Of a DNA stretch of 8,859 nucleotides, positions 1 through 6,528 are shown one piece after another (within the stretch, counting starts at the first letter, position 1; the number at the start of each line of letters is the position of its first letter). Both the position numbers and the translations under genes were made by a program. The notes below the pieces were generated by a model. It was not told the DNA's origin. It saw only the letters and a list, made by a program, of their open reading frames with translations, and did no database searches. Source of the stretch: Halieaceae bacterium UBA3479 (lineage in GTDB: Bacteria > Pseudomonadota > Gammaproteobacteria > Pseudomonadales > Halieaceae); assembly GCA_002377985.1 (NCBI GenBank), contig DFQW01000173.1, positions 551 to 9,409 on the forward strand, read 5' to 3'.

Positions 1-4
1 GTGT

Positions 5-10
5 GAGGAG
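5..10 (+). promoter_or_regulatory. Ribosome binding site of the DUF1254/DUF1214 gene
   Basis: GAGGAG lies 8 bases before ATG 19. It decides the start, because the upstream in-frame GTG at position 10 would overlap this purine tract and have no site of its own. The promoter of the gene lies outside the window. Confidence 0.7.
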
Positions 11-18
11 TGAGTCCA

Positions 19-1104
19 ATGAGTCTTTACCTGAGCAAGTTCAAGGGCCTTAGCTCTGCAGCCCTTGTCATGGCTACGACAGCGACTTGGGGTGGTGGCG
101 CTCTAGCCGAACCGGTGACGTCAATTGAGGAGTTTTTTCAGCCAGATGGCATGGCCACTACAGCGGAAAACTATCCGACCCACGAGACCTCAAGACAGCT
201 CTTGATCGCGCAGGCGCGCGCCCCAGTGAATGAGTTTTTACATTACCGCGAGCTGACGCCGACGGACGATCAGCCCGTCGTGCGAATGAACCGGGACACC
301 TACTACAGCTTCGCGGTGGTCGACATATCCAATGGGGCGTCGATTACGATTCCGCCAATACCCGAGGGTAAATATGTTTCGGTGCAGCCAGTGACCATGG
401 ATCACCGCATCCAACCCATGTCTTATGGCAGTGGCACTTTTGAACTCGCCGCTCACACAGGCACGCACATGTATCTAATGGTTCGGCTGGACAGCACGCT
501 TAGCCAGACAGAAGCTAATGCGATTCAGGATGGCATGACCATCAATGCGGGCAGCGCCAAGCCGTTCTCAGCCGAACCCGTTAATCAAGAGAGCTTCGAG
601 GCAGCGGAGCTCGCCTTGCGTCAGCGGCTGCCTGAACTGCTAAAAACCTATGGCGCGGACTTTGTGAAAGGCATGTTCACAGCGCCTACGGATGCCTCCA
701 GAGGTCTCTACAACGTTGATAAGTACACGGTAGGGGCGGCACTTGGCTGGGGTGGCGCGCAGCTCGGCGACAATCTTTACGAGAGCTCGCCCAACTATCC
801 GGCAGAGGGCTGCTATTCGGCTACTTTTGAAGACCCGGATAACGGCGCGTTCTGGTCTTTTACGGTCTATGACGAGAATGGCTTTATGTTTGACGACGTG
901 GCTCACATGAGTTCAGACATTGCCACGCGCAATGAAGACGGTACCTATACGGTTAACATGGGCTGCGGTGCCGATGCCCTGAATAATCTACCCATCAGTA
1001 ATGACAGTGGGGTTTTCAACTTTGTTGTTCGGCACTACATTCCCTCTGAGCGCGTCAAGTTCGACGGATATCGCTTGATGCCGCTGATGCAGAAGGTCGA
1101 CTGA
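19..1104 (+). CDS. Secreted DUF1254/DUF1214-domain protein
   Basis: Predicted exported protein of 361 residues and unknown biochemical role. The N-terminus has a Lys-containing stretch, a hydrophobic segment (about residues 11-28) and an Ala-Leu-Ala site followed by Glu31, a good Sec signal peptide. A DUF1254-like block follows, with the recognisable VVRMNRDTYYSFAVVDIS at 87-104. The C-terminal half is DUF1214-like: AFWSFTVYDENGFMFDD at 277-293 and FVVRHYIPS at 335-343. The mature part has two cysteines, Cys265 and Cys316, which could form a disulfide in the periplasm. I chose ATG 19 over the in-frame GTG at 10 because GAGGAG at 5-10 sits 8 bases before it and overlaps the GTG. The antiporter gene begins 12 bp downstream, so the two are probably co-transcribed. 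The family is seen in marine and soil bacteria, but I know of no established reaction. The domain call is confident; no function is claimed. Confidence 0.88.
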   Translation: MSLYLSKFKGLSSAALVMATTATWGGGALAEPVTSIEEFFQPDGMATTAENYPTHETSRQLLIAQARAPVNEFLHYRELTPTDDQPVVRMNRDTYYSFAVVDISNGASITIPPIPEGKYVSVQPVTMDHRIQPMSYGSGTFELAAHTGTHMYLMVRLDSTLSQTEANAIQDGMTINAGSAKPFSAEPVNQESFEAAELALRQRLPELLKTYGADFVKGMFTAPTDASRGLYNVDKYTVGAALGWGGAQLGDNLYESSPNYPAEGCYSATFEDPDNGAFWSFTVYDENGFMFDDVAHMSSDIATRNEDGTYTVNMGCGADALNNLPISNDSGVFNFVVRHYIPSERVKFDGYRLMPLMQKVD

Positions 1105-1116
1105 GACGCGCCAATA

Positions 1117-2283
1117 ATGGATAGCGGCATTACTTTTACGTTTGCCGTTATCTTTCTTGGGGCGGCGGTACTGTCGTCGCTCGCGCTTTATGCGCGACAG
1201 CCCATCATCATTGCCTACATCGCGCTTGGTGTTGCCTTGGGTCCTTACGGGGCTGGGCTGGTTTCAGATACCGACCTCGTATCGGGCGCGGGGCATGTAG
1301 GCATTATTTTGCTGCTGTTTTTGCTAGGCCTCGATATGAAGCCTAGCGCCCTTTGGAACAGCCTGCGTCAATCCACCCTAGTGGCTGTCTTGAGCACCCT
1401 CATTTTTGGGGTGGCGGGTTACGCGTTCAGTCGCCTTTTTTCTTTCTCCCATCTCGACTCGATTCTCATCGGTACAGCCTTGGTTTTTTCCTCCACGATT
1501 ATTGGCATTAAGTTACTGCCGACCACCGTACTGCACCACAAGCATTTAGGGGAACTGATGATCGCCCTACTGCTGTTTCAGGACGTCATTGCAATTGTGG
1601 TGTTGGTGGTGATGGAAAGCCTGGGTGGGGGTGAATACGCGGCGCGTGACTTATTAATGCCCCTGGTAACGCTGCCGCTCCTGGCGTTGTTGAGTTGGAT
1701 CAGCGTTAAAACCGTTTTGCTTGCTCTCATTACCCGTTTTGACCGCTACCACGAGTATATTTTTCTGCTGTCAATTGGTTGGTGCCTTGGGATGGCGGAG
1801 TTGGCTATCTTCATGGGTTTGTCTGCAGAGATTGGCGCATTCGTGGCGGGGGTGAGTATTGCCAGCAGCCCGATAGCCCAATACATCGCCATTAGCCTCA
1901 AGCCGCTGCGTGATTTTTTTCTGGTGGTATTCTTTTTTTCGGTAGGCAGCGGCCTCGATATGCAGGCGCTTCCGAGGCTGGCTGTACCCGCAATGGCAAT
2001 GGCCACCCTCTTTCTCCTGCTTAAGCCCGTTGTTTATCAGTGGCTGGTGAGGGGGGTATTCGATGAGCCAAAACTGGCGTGGAATCTGGGGATTCGCCTA
2101 GGCCAGTGCAGCGAGTTCTCCCTGCTCATCGCCTTTCTGGGTGCGTCCAAGGGGCTGCTGAGCCCAGATGCGGCTACGTTGATACAAGCGTGTACCGTAA
2201 TAACGCTGCTCGCGTCGTCTTATCTGGTGGTGCTCAAGTTGCCCACTCCCATCGCTATCACGGACGCGCTTCGGAGAGATTAG
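1117..2283 (+). CDS. Kef-type (CPA2) cation/proton antiporter, membrane domain only
   Basis: Inner-membrane protein of 388 residues, highly hydrophobic along almost its whole length, of the Na+/H+ exchanger (CPA2, KefB/KefC-like) fold. Family landmarks are visible: RQPIIIAYIALGVALGP at 28-43, FSSTI at 124-128, the FQD motif at 154-156 whose acidic residue is in the ion pathway of KefC-type proteins, SAEIGAFVAGVSIASS at 236-251, FFFSVGSGLD at 272-281 and LGQCSEFSLLI at 328-338. It likely exchanges K+ or Na+ for protons, but the cation cannot be told from sequence. KefB and KefC are about 600 residues and carry a C-terminal TrkA-N/RCK nucleotide-binding domain. This protein stops after the last membrane helix with a short charged tail, so gating by that domain is absent or supplied by another protein. 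There is no good ribosome binding site before ATG 1117. With only 12 bp after the preceding stop codon, translation may be coupled to the DUF1254 gene. Confidence 0.88.
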   Translation: MDSGITFTFAVIFLGAAVLSSLALYARQPIIIAYIALGVALGPYGAGLVSDTDLVSGAGHVGIILLLFLLGLDMKPSALWNSLRQSTLVAVLSTLIFGVAGYAFSRLFSFSHLDSILIGTALVFSSTIIGIKLLPTTVLHHKHLGELMIALLLFQDVIAIVVLVVMESLGGGEYAARDLLMPLVTLPLLALLSWISVKTVLLALITRFDRYHEYIFLLSIGWCLGMAELAIFMGLSAEIGAFVAGVSIASSPIAQYIAISLKPLRDFFLVVFFFSVGSGLDMQALPRLAVPAMAMATLFLLLKPVVYQWLVRGVFDEPKLAWNLGIRLGQCSEFSLLIAFLGASKGLLSPDAATLIQACTVITLLASSYLVVLKLPTPIAITDALRRD

Positions 2284-2301
2284 CGGGAGGGGATGGGCGC
2301 A

Positions 2302-2322
2302 GCGCAGCCTGCTCGGCTGCGC
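2302..2322. terminator. GC-rich hairpin between convergent genes, possible terminator
   Basis: GCGCAGCC (2302-2309) pairs perfectly with GGCTGCGC (2315-2322) around a 5-base loop, in the 55-bp gap between the antiporter stop and the etfA stop. It is well placed to end transcription from both sides. Neither strand has the following run of T residues expected of an intrinsic terminator, so it may work with Rho, act as a 3'-end stabiliser, or be chance in GC-rich DNA. Confidence 0.4.
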
Positions 2323-2338
2323 ATGACACACCAACAGG

Positions 2339-3268
2339 CTATAAGGCTGCTTCCAGTGCGGGCAACGCCTCAAACAGATCCGCCACTAGGCCATAGTCTG
2401 CGACCTGAAAGATCGGGGCGTCTTCGTCTTTATTGATAGCAACGATCACTTTGCTGTCTTTCATGCCTGCCAAATGCTGGATAGCTCCTGATATGCCAAC
2501 GGCGATATAGAGGTCGGGGGCGACGATTTTTCCGGTCTGTCCGACCTGATAGTCATTGGGCACGAACCCTGCGTCCACCGCGGCACGCGAAGCACCGATT
2601 GCAGCGTTGAGCTTGTCGGCAATGCCCTCTAAAAGGCTAAAGTTGTCACCGTTTTGCATGCCTCTACCGCCGGAAATCACCACTGAAGCCGCGGTCAGCT
2701 CCGGTCGGTCGGACACAGCCACTTCTTCTCTGATGAATGCTGAAACGCCAGCATCATGCGCGGCAGCGCAATTTTCAACGGTCGCTGCGCCACCCTCAGC
2801 CGGTGCGGGATCGAACGCAGTGGTACGAACCGTGATGACCTTTTTGGCGTCGCTAGACGTCACAGTCGCAATGACGTTGCCTGCGTAAATAGGACGAGTG
2901 AAAGTGTCGGCACTTTCCACCGAGAGGATATCGGAGATTTGCCCCACATCGAGAAGCGCGGCCACCCGCGGCATGAAATTCTTGCCGTTGGCAGTGGAGG
3001 CCGCCAACAAATTATCATAGTCAGCACCCAGTTCTGCGACCAACAGGCTGATGTTTTCTGCGAGTTGATGCTCGTAAGCCGCGTTGTCGGCACAAATGAC
3101 CTTGGAAATACCGGGGACTTGTGCAGCCGCTTGTGCAGCGCCATCACAGCCCGCTCCTGCCACCAATATGTCGATATCCCCGCCTAGCGCCTGAGCGGCG
3201 GCGACCGCGTTCAACGTGGCGATCTTTAGCGATGCGTTGTCGTGTTCGGCAATGACCAGCGTTTTCAT
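2339..3268 (-). CDS. etfA: Electron transfer flavoprotein alpha subunit
   Basis: FAD-carrying subunit of the soluble heterodimeric electron transfer flavoprotein. With EtfB it takes electrons from acyl-CoA dehydrogenases and related FAD enzymes and hands them to ETF:ubiquinone oxidoreductase. The 309 residues match the usual bacterial length. The N-terminal domain (about 1-185) is the adenine-nucleotide-hydrolase-like fold. The C-terminal FAD domain shows SGGRGM at 199-204, QVGQTGK at 241-247, GISGAIQH at 258-265 and INKD at 278-281, all in their family positions. The ATG overlaps the etfB stop codon in an ATGA arrangement (4 bp), and an AAGG-type ribosome site lies inside the end of etfB, so the two subunits are translated in a coupled way. 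It reads as the canonical non-bifurcating kind, given the oxidoreductase gene next door. There is no sign of damage. Confidence 0.97.
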   Translation of the reverse strand: MKTLVIAEHDNASLKIATLNAVAAAQALGGDIDILVAGAGCDGAAQAAAQVPGISKVICADNAAYEHQLAENISLLVAELGADYDNLLAASTANGKNFMPRVAALLDVGQISDILSVESADTFTRPIYAGNVIATVTSSDAKKVITVRTTAFDPAPAEGGAATVENCAAAHDAGVSAFIREEVAVSDRPELTAASVVISGGRGMQNGDNFSLLEGIADKLNAAIGASRAAVDAGFVPNDYQVGQTGKIVAPDLYIAVGISGAIQHLAGMKDSKVIVAINKDEDAPIFQVADYGLVADLFEALPALEAAL

Positions 3269-4017
3269 GAGATCACCTTCGCTTCATTTCTAAGTTTATC
3301 CACCAACTGCGCCACGTCTTCTACCTTAATGCCCGCTGCGCGCTCAGGAGGCGGCGCAACGCTGGATTGTGTTACATGCGTCTTCACTTCCACTGAGAGC
3401 TGCTCAGGAGTAAATGTCTCGAGCGGCTTTTTCTTCGCCTTCATAATATTGGGCAGGGACGCATAGCGTGGCTCATTCAGCCTTAGGTCCGTTGTAATGA
3501 TCGCGGGCAATTTTAGAGAAATAGTCTGCAATCCGCCGTCGACTTCTCTAATCACCTCAACTGACCCTTCCCCTACCTTGATTTCAGAGGCAAAAGTTCC
3601 CTGACCCATGCCAGTGAGAGCGCCCAGCATTTGACCCGTCTGGTTGTTATCTCCATCGATAGACTGTTTACCCATGATGACCAGATCAGGGGACTCCTGC
3701 TGAACCACTGCTTTTAGGAGTTTAGCCACAGACAAAGGCTCAACCTTGCCATCGACTTCTACGTGAATGCCGCGATCTGCACCCAGTGCAAGTGCGGTAC
3801 GAATTTGTTCCTGACAACCACTTCCACCCACCGATACGGCAACAATTTCAGAGACCGTCCCGGCTTCTTTCAGTCGCACAGCTTCTTCGACGGCAATCTC
3901 ACAGAACGGGTTGATGGCCATCTTCACGTTGTTAAGGTCCACGTCAGAGCCATCAGATTTAGCGCGGACTTTGACGTTGTAATCCACCACGCGTTTCACC
4001 GCGACCAATGCTTTCAT
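3265..4017 (-). CDS. etfB: Electron transfer flavoprotein beta subunit
   Basis: AMP-binding subunit of electron transfer flavoprotein, 250 residues, normal length. Visible signatures are [14 protein letters not shown] at 5-18, [14 protein letters not shown] at 36-49, the nucleotide-binding [15 protein letters not shown] at 116-130, and the recognition-loop region [20 protein letters not shown] at 178-197. That loop includes the Leu that docks into partner dehydrogenases and the Lys-rich tail. ATG 4017 is preceded by GGAG (4023-4026 on the plus strand) with 5-base spacing. It is the first gene of a two-gene operon with etfA and is divergent from the ETF-ubiquinone oxidoreductase gene. A perfect palindrome lies 15-27 bases upstream of the start, which suggests operator control. 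The set of substrates feeding this ETF cannot be read from the window, as no acyl-CoA dehydrogenase gene is present. Confidence 0.97.
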   Translation of the reverse strand: MKALVAVKRVVDYNVKVRAKSDGSDVDLNNVKMAINPFCEIAVEEAVRLKEAGTVSEIVAVSVGGSGCQEQIRTALALGADRGIHVEVDGKVEPLSVAKLLKAVVQQESPDLVIMGKQSIDGDNNQTGQMLGALTGMGQGTFASEIKVGEGSVEVIREVDGGLQTISLKLPAIITTDLRLNEPRYASLPNIMKAKKKPLETFTPEQLSVEVKTHVTQSSVAPPPERAAGIKVEDVAQLVDKLRNEAKVIS

Positions 4018-4031
4018 GGTGTCTCCAGATT

Positions 4032-4044
4032 CAGTTTGAAACTG
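4032..4044. repeat. Perfect palindrome in the etfB leader (candidate operator)
   Basis: CAGTTT-G-AAACTG is a 6+1+6 perfect inverted repeat. It extends by two further matching pairs (4029-4030 with 4046-4047) after one mismatch. It lies 15-27 bases before the etfB ATG, immediately upstream of the ribosome site. The size and symmetry suit a dimeric regulator such as a TetR- or GntR-type protein, but no regulator can be named. Confidence 0.5.
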
Positions 4045-4064
4045 TATGCAGATTGTCAGATAAG

Positions 4065-4079
4065 GTGCTCGTAGAGCAC
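4065..4079. repeat. Inverted repeat upstream of etfB
   Basis: GTGCTC and GAGCAC are perfect 6-bp arms around a GTA spacer, 48-62 bases before the etfB ATG. It could be a protein-binding site, or a small hairpin in the etfBA leader if transcription starts further upstream. The three-base loop favours a DNA site over an RNA hairpin. Confidence 0.4.
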
Positions 4080-4173
4080 ATCGTTTACAGTCTTGGAAAT
4101 GGGGTAAGGCCTACGGTTTCGGTGGCGACATCCCCTGTGCTCCCATGTGGCTTAGTGTATCATGCCGTCGAAT

Positions 4174-4202
4174 TTGAAATCACCTTTCGGCCGCGATTTA
4201 CT
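4174..4202 (+). promoter_or_regulatory. Possible sigma70 promoter for the ETF-QO gene
   Basis: TTGAAA (4174-4179) resembles a -35 box in 5 of 6 positions. TTTACT (4197-4202) follows after 17 bases and matches a -10 box in 4 of 6. TACTAT (4199-4204) is an alternative -10 with a 19-base spacer. Transcription would start about 50 bases before the GTG start. The match is weak and rests on consensus alone. Confidence 0.3.
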
Positions 4203-4217
4203 ATGAATTTAGGTGAT
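4179..4217. repeat. Spaced inverted repeat overlapping the ETF-QO promoter candidate
   Basis: ATCACCT (4179-4185) is matched by AGGTGAT (4211-4217), two perfect 7-bp arms separated by 25 bases that bracket the candidate -10 box. They could be two half-sites of a regulator contacting both sides of the promoter. A chance match is possible because one arm resembles a ribosome-site sequence. Confidence 0.35.
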
Positions 4218-4251
4218 ATCGAACATAACCCTAGCGTAGCAATGAGTCAGT

Positions 4252-4256
4252 AGAGG
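4252..4256 (+). promoter_or_regulatory. Ribosome binding site for the GTG start of ETF-QO
   Basis: AGAGG lies 5 bases before GTG 4262. It supports that start over ATG 4277, which has only a purine-rich GGAAAGAGA run close in front. The extra N-terminal residues MERES also resemble the start of pseudomonad ETF-QO proteins. Confidence 0.55.
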
Positions 4257-4261
4257 TAGAT

Positions 4262-5911
4262 GTGGAAAGAGAATCCATGGAGTTCGACGTTGTAATCGTG
4301 GGAGCCGGTCCTGCCGGGCTCAGCGCAGCGATAAAAATCATGCAGTTGAGCGAAACACAGGGCCGCGAAACCTCGGTTTGCGTAGTGGAAAAAGGCTCCG
4401 AAGTCGGCGCCCACGTGCTATCAGGTGCCGTACTGGAGCCCAGAGCGTTGAACGAACTGATACCGGATTGGAAAGAGCGAGGCGCGCCCCTCAATACTCC
4501 GGTTACCGGAGATACGTTCTACTTCTACACTGGCGAGACTTCGGCCATCAAATTGCCCGGTTTCGCAATTCCCCGCCCCACACACAACGACGGTAATTTT
4601 ATCGTCTCCATGGGAAACGTCTGCCGCTGGCTGGCTGAGCAAGCTGAGGCCTTGGGGGTCGAAATTTATCCGGGCTTCGCCGCCGCAGAGGTGCTTTTCC
4701 ACGACAACGGAGCGGTTAAGGGCATTGCAACGGGAGAGATGGGTGTCGGCGCTGACGGGCAGCAAAAAGACAGCTATGTCCCGAGCATGGAATTACATGC
4801 TGCGTACACAATTTTTGCGGAAGGTTGTAGAGGTCATCTTGGCAAGCAGCTCATCGCACACTTTGAGCTCGACAAGGATAAGGATCCGCAACACTACGGT
4901 ATTGGCATCAAGGAGGTTTGGAAAATCGCCCCTGAAAAGCATCAGGAGGGTCTGGTCGTCCATGGGATCGGATGGCCGCTCTCTGAGTCAGGCTCCAGTG
5001 GCGGCGCCTTTCTCTACCACGCCGAAAATTATGAAGTTTACGTGGGGCTTATTGCCGATCTGAACTATAGCAATCCCTATTTGAGCCCATTCGAGGAATT
5101 CCAGCGATGGAAAACCCATCCCAAGACGCGAGCCGTGCTTGAGGGAGGTGAGCGAATTGCCTACGGAGCAAGAGCTCTGGCGAAAGGTGGGTTAAATTCG
5201 CTTCCGGAGATGACATTCCCGGGCGGTGTTTTGATTGGTTGCGACGCTGGCACACTCAACAGCGTTAAGATCAAGGGGAATCATACGGCTATGAAGAGCG
5301 GCATGCTGGCTGCAGAGAGTATTGTGTCGGCCCTCACGTCAGGTGATGTGGCGCCGGTGCAGCTGGATTTTTCTAGCCGACTGCGGGATTCATGGTTGGG
5401 TAAGGAGTTACATAGCGCCCGCAACTTCTCAGGCTTCATGCACAAATTCGGCACCCTCTTGGGGGCTGCCATGGTGTGGATTGATCAGAATCTCTTTGCA
5501 GGGCGAATGCCGTTTACACTGCACGATACCAAACCAGATTACGCATGCTTGATCGAGGCAGAGAAAGCCGCACCTATTCGCTACCCCAAGCCCGATAATT
5601 CCCTCACTTTCGACAGGCTGTCATCGGTCTTCCTTTCTAATACCAACCATGAAGAAGATCAACCGTGTCACCTCACTCTGCGCGATAGCAGCATTCCGGT
5701 ATCGATTAACTTGCCGAAGTTTGCGGAGCCCGCACAGCGCTACTGCCCGGCGGGAGTGTACGAAATCGTAGAGGAAGCAGAAGGGCCTCGATTCCAAATA
5801 AATGCCCAGAACTGCGTGCACTGCAAAACCTGCGATATCAAGGATCCATCACAGAATATTATCTGGGTAACGCCTGAAGGCTTTGGTGGGCCCAATTACC
5901 CCAATATGTAG
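4262..5911 (+). CDS. Electron transfer flavoprotein-ubiquinone oxidoreductase
   Basis: Membrane-associated flavoenzyme with one [4Fe-4S] cluster that oxidises reduced EtfAB and reduces ubiquinone, putting electrons from beta-oxidation and amino-acid breakdown into the respiratory chain. The 549 residues match bacterial ETF-QO (called etfD or etfQO in different species). The FAD dinucleotide-binding GAGPAG is at 14-19, followed by SGAVLEPRALNELIPDW, a family-typical stretch. The quinone/FAD region has the LNSLPEMTFPGGVLIGCDAG segment and KIKGNHTAMKSG, which align closely with the human enzyme from memory. The C-terminal ferredoxin-like domain has all four expected cluster ligands: Cys495, Cys518, Cys521 and Cys524. 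The GTG start is preferred (see its ribosome site); ATG 4277 would remove five residues. Lying divergent to etfBA, it completes the pathway locally. It ends 12 bp from the convergent DUF1285 gene with no terminator between them. Confidence 0.97.
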   Translation: MERESMEFDVVIVGAGPAGLSAAIKIMQLSETQGRETSVCVVEKGSEVGAHVLSGAVLEPRALNELIPDWKERGAPLNTPVTGDTFYFYTGETSAIKLPGFAIPRPTHNDGNFIVSMGNVCRWLAEQAEALGVEIYPGFAAAEVLFHDNGAVKGIATGEMGVGADGQQKDSYVPSMELHAAYTIFAEGCRGHLGKQLIAHFELDKDKDPQHYGIGIKEVWKIAPEKHQEGLVVHGIGWPLSESGSSGGAFLYHAENYEVYVGLIADLNYSNPYLSPFEEFQRWKTHPKTRAVLEGGERIAYGARALAKGGLNSLPEMTFPGGVLIGCDAGTLNSVKIKGNHTAMKSGMLAAESIVSALTSGDVAPVQLDFSSRLRDSWLGKELHSARNFSGFMHKFGTLLGAAMVWIDQNLFAGRMPFTLHDTKPDYACLIEAEKAAPIRYPKPDNSLTFDRLSSVFLSNTNHEEDQPCHLTLRDSSIPVSINLPKFAEPAQRYCPAGVYEIVEEAEGPRFQINAQNCVHCKTCDIKDPSQNIIWVTPEGFGGPNYPNM

Positions 5912-5923
5912 GGAAGCTGGCGA

Positions 5924-6505
5924 CTAGGCAAGCGAAAACGAGACGCCATCACTGCTGATCCGGTGGTCCTCATTTGCCAGTGCCACCAGACGGTACCAGG
6001 CCGCTCTGGAGCACAGGGCGGTCAGTCCATGGGTTAGCCGAATATAAGCCGCACCACTCGCTTTGGGCTCCGGTTGCAACGGATACGCGCTGGAAACAGG
6101 GAACTGTCCGCCTGCGTTCAATGCGGCGCGAATGATTCGCCTTCCCTCTTCCTCTGTAACCTCGAAGTCGTTAATGATCAAAGGGTGAAGGGCAACAGCG
6201 ACACGGCATTTTTCGACCGGTGTTACAAGATAGTACTCGCCGTCCGCCTCTCGTCTGAGAATCCCGGCAAATAACTGCCACAGCTCCTTGCGGCGAATCG
6301 GCAACCCTTCGTGGTACCAGGTCCCGTCTGCGGCAATCGCCATGTCGACGTCACCGCAGTAAGCGGGGTGCCACTCATCAAGTGGGGCCGGCGGCCTCCC
6401 GTTCACAGACGGGAGCAGTGATCGCCCGTGGTGGCCATGATGTCGATCGGGAATGCTGCCCGCGAGAGCCTGCAAACGGCTGTCTTTGTGTTGGCCGTCC
6501 TTCAT
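5924..6505 (-). CDS. DUF1285 family protein
   Basis: Soluble 193-residue protein with no signal peptide or membrane segment, of the DUF1285 family (PF06938). The conserved core begins at PPAPLDEWHPAYCGDVDMAI (38-57) and continues with DGTWYHEGLPIRRKEL (60-75) and YYLVTPVEKCRVAV (91-104). The acidic and aromatic positions of the Cys-Gly-Asp-Val-Asp and Thr-Pro-Val-Glu-Lys motifs are in place. The first 37 residues are not conserved in my recollection of the family and include a His-rich RHHGHHGRS at 21-29. The ATG follows the ppiD stop by 23 bp with only a weak GGGA about 10 bases upstream, so it is probably the last gene of a ppiD transcript. A downstream GTG at residue 34 is possible but has no better ribosome site. 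No reaction is established for the family; a ligand-sensing or signalling role has been suggested from its fold. Confidence 0.85.
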   Translation of the reverse strand: MKDGQHKDSRLQALAGSIPDRHHGHHGRSLLPSVNGRPPAPLDEWHPAYCGDVDMAIAADGTWYHEGLPIRRKELWQLFAGILRREADGEYYLVTPVEKCRVAVALHPLIINDFEVTEEEGRRIIRAALNAGGQFPVSSAYPLQPEPKASGAAYIRLTHGLTALCSRAAWYRLVALANEDHRISSDGVSFSLA

Positions 6506-6528
6506 AACGTGAAGATCCCGCGATTAAC

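Larger units (their letters stand above)
4018..4261. promoter_or_regulatory. Divergent control region between etfBA and the ETF-QO gene
   Basis: A 244-bp gap separates the etfB start (minus strand) from the oxidoreductase start (plus strand). It must carry both promoters. It holds three inverted repeats (listed separately) and a weak sigma70-like promoter for the plus strand. I found no convincing promoter for etfBA. I also looked for a PsrA-type box (AAAC and GTTT arms facing each other across a short spacer), as PsrA controls etf genes in some relatives, and did not find one. The open reading frame spanning this gap shows no protein-like character. Confidence 0.7.

Noticed and set aside
2079..2396. 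Open reading frames on both strands over the end of the antiporter gene
   Set aside because: They are in other frames of a clear membrane-protein gene and of etfA, and have no family features of their own.
3265..4017. Electron-bifurcating type of ETF
   Set aside because: The subunits look canonical, and the dedicated ubiquinone oxidoreductase is next door. No butyryl-CoA dehydrogenase, ferredoxin or FixX/FixC-type bifurcation partner is present.
4008..4253. 81-residue open reading frame on the plus strand across the etf control region
   Set aside because: It overlaps the etfB start, has no ribosome site, and its translation is Cys/Val/Phe-rich with no recognisable family. The gap is better explained as regulatory.
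4018..4261. PsrA-type operator in the etf control region
   Set aside because: I looked for facing AAAC and GTTT arms with a 2-4 base spacer. The only similar sequence has the arms in the opposite order (GTTT before AAAC).
6371..6415. Two small hairpins in a row (CCACT/AGTGG and CTCCCGT/ACGGGAG) in the DUF1285 gene
   Set aside because: They lie inside the coding sequence, beginning in the poorly conserved N-terminal part, in GC-rich DNA. There is no T run or nearby start they would control, so chance is the simplest explanation.
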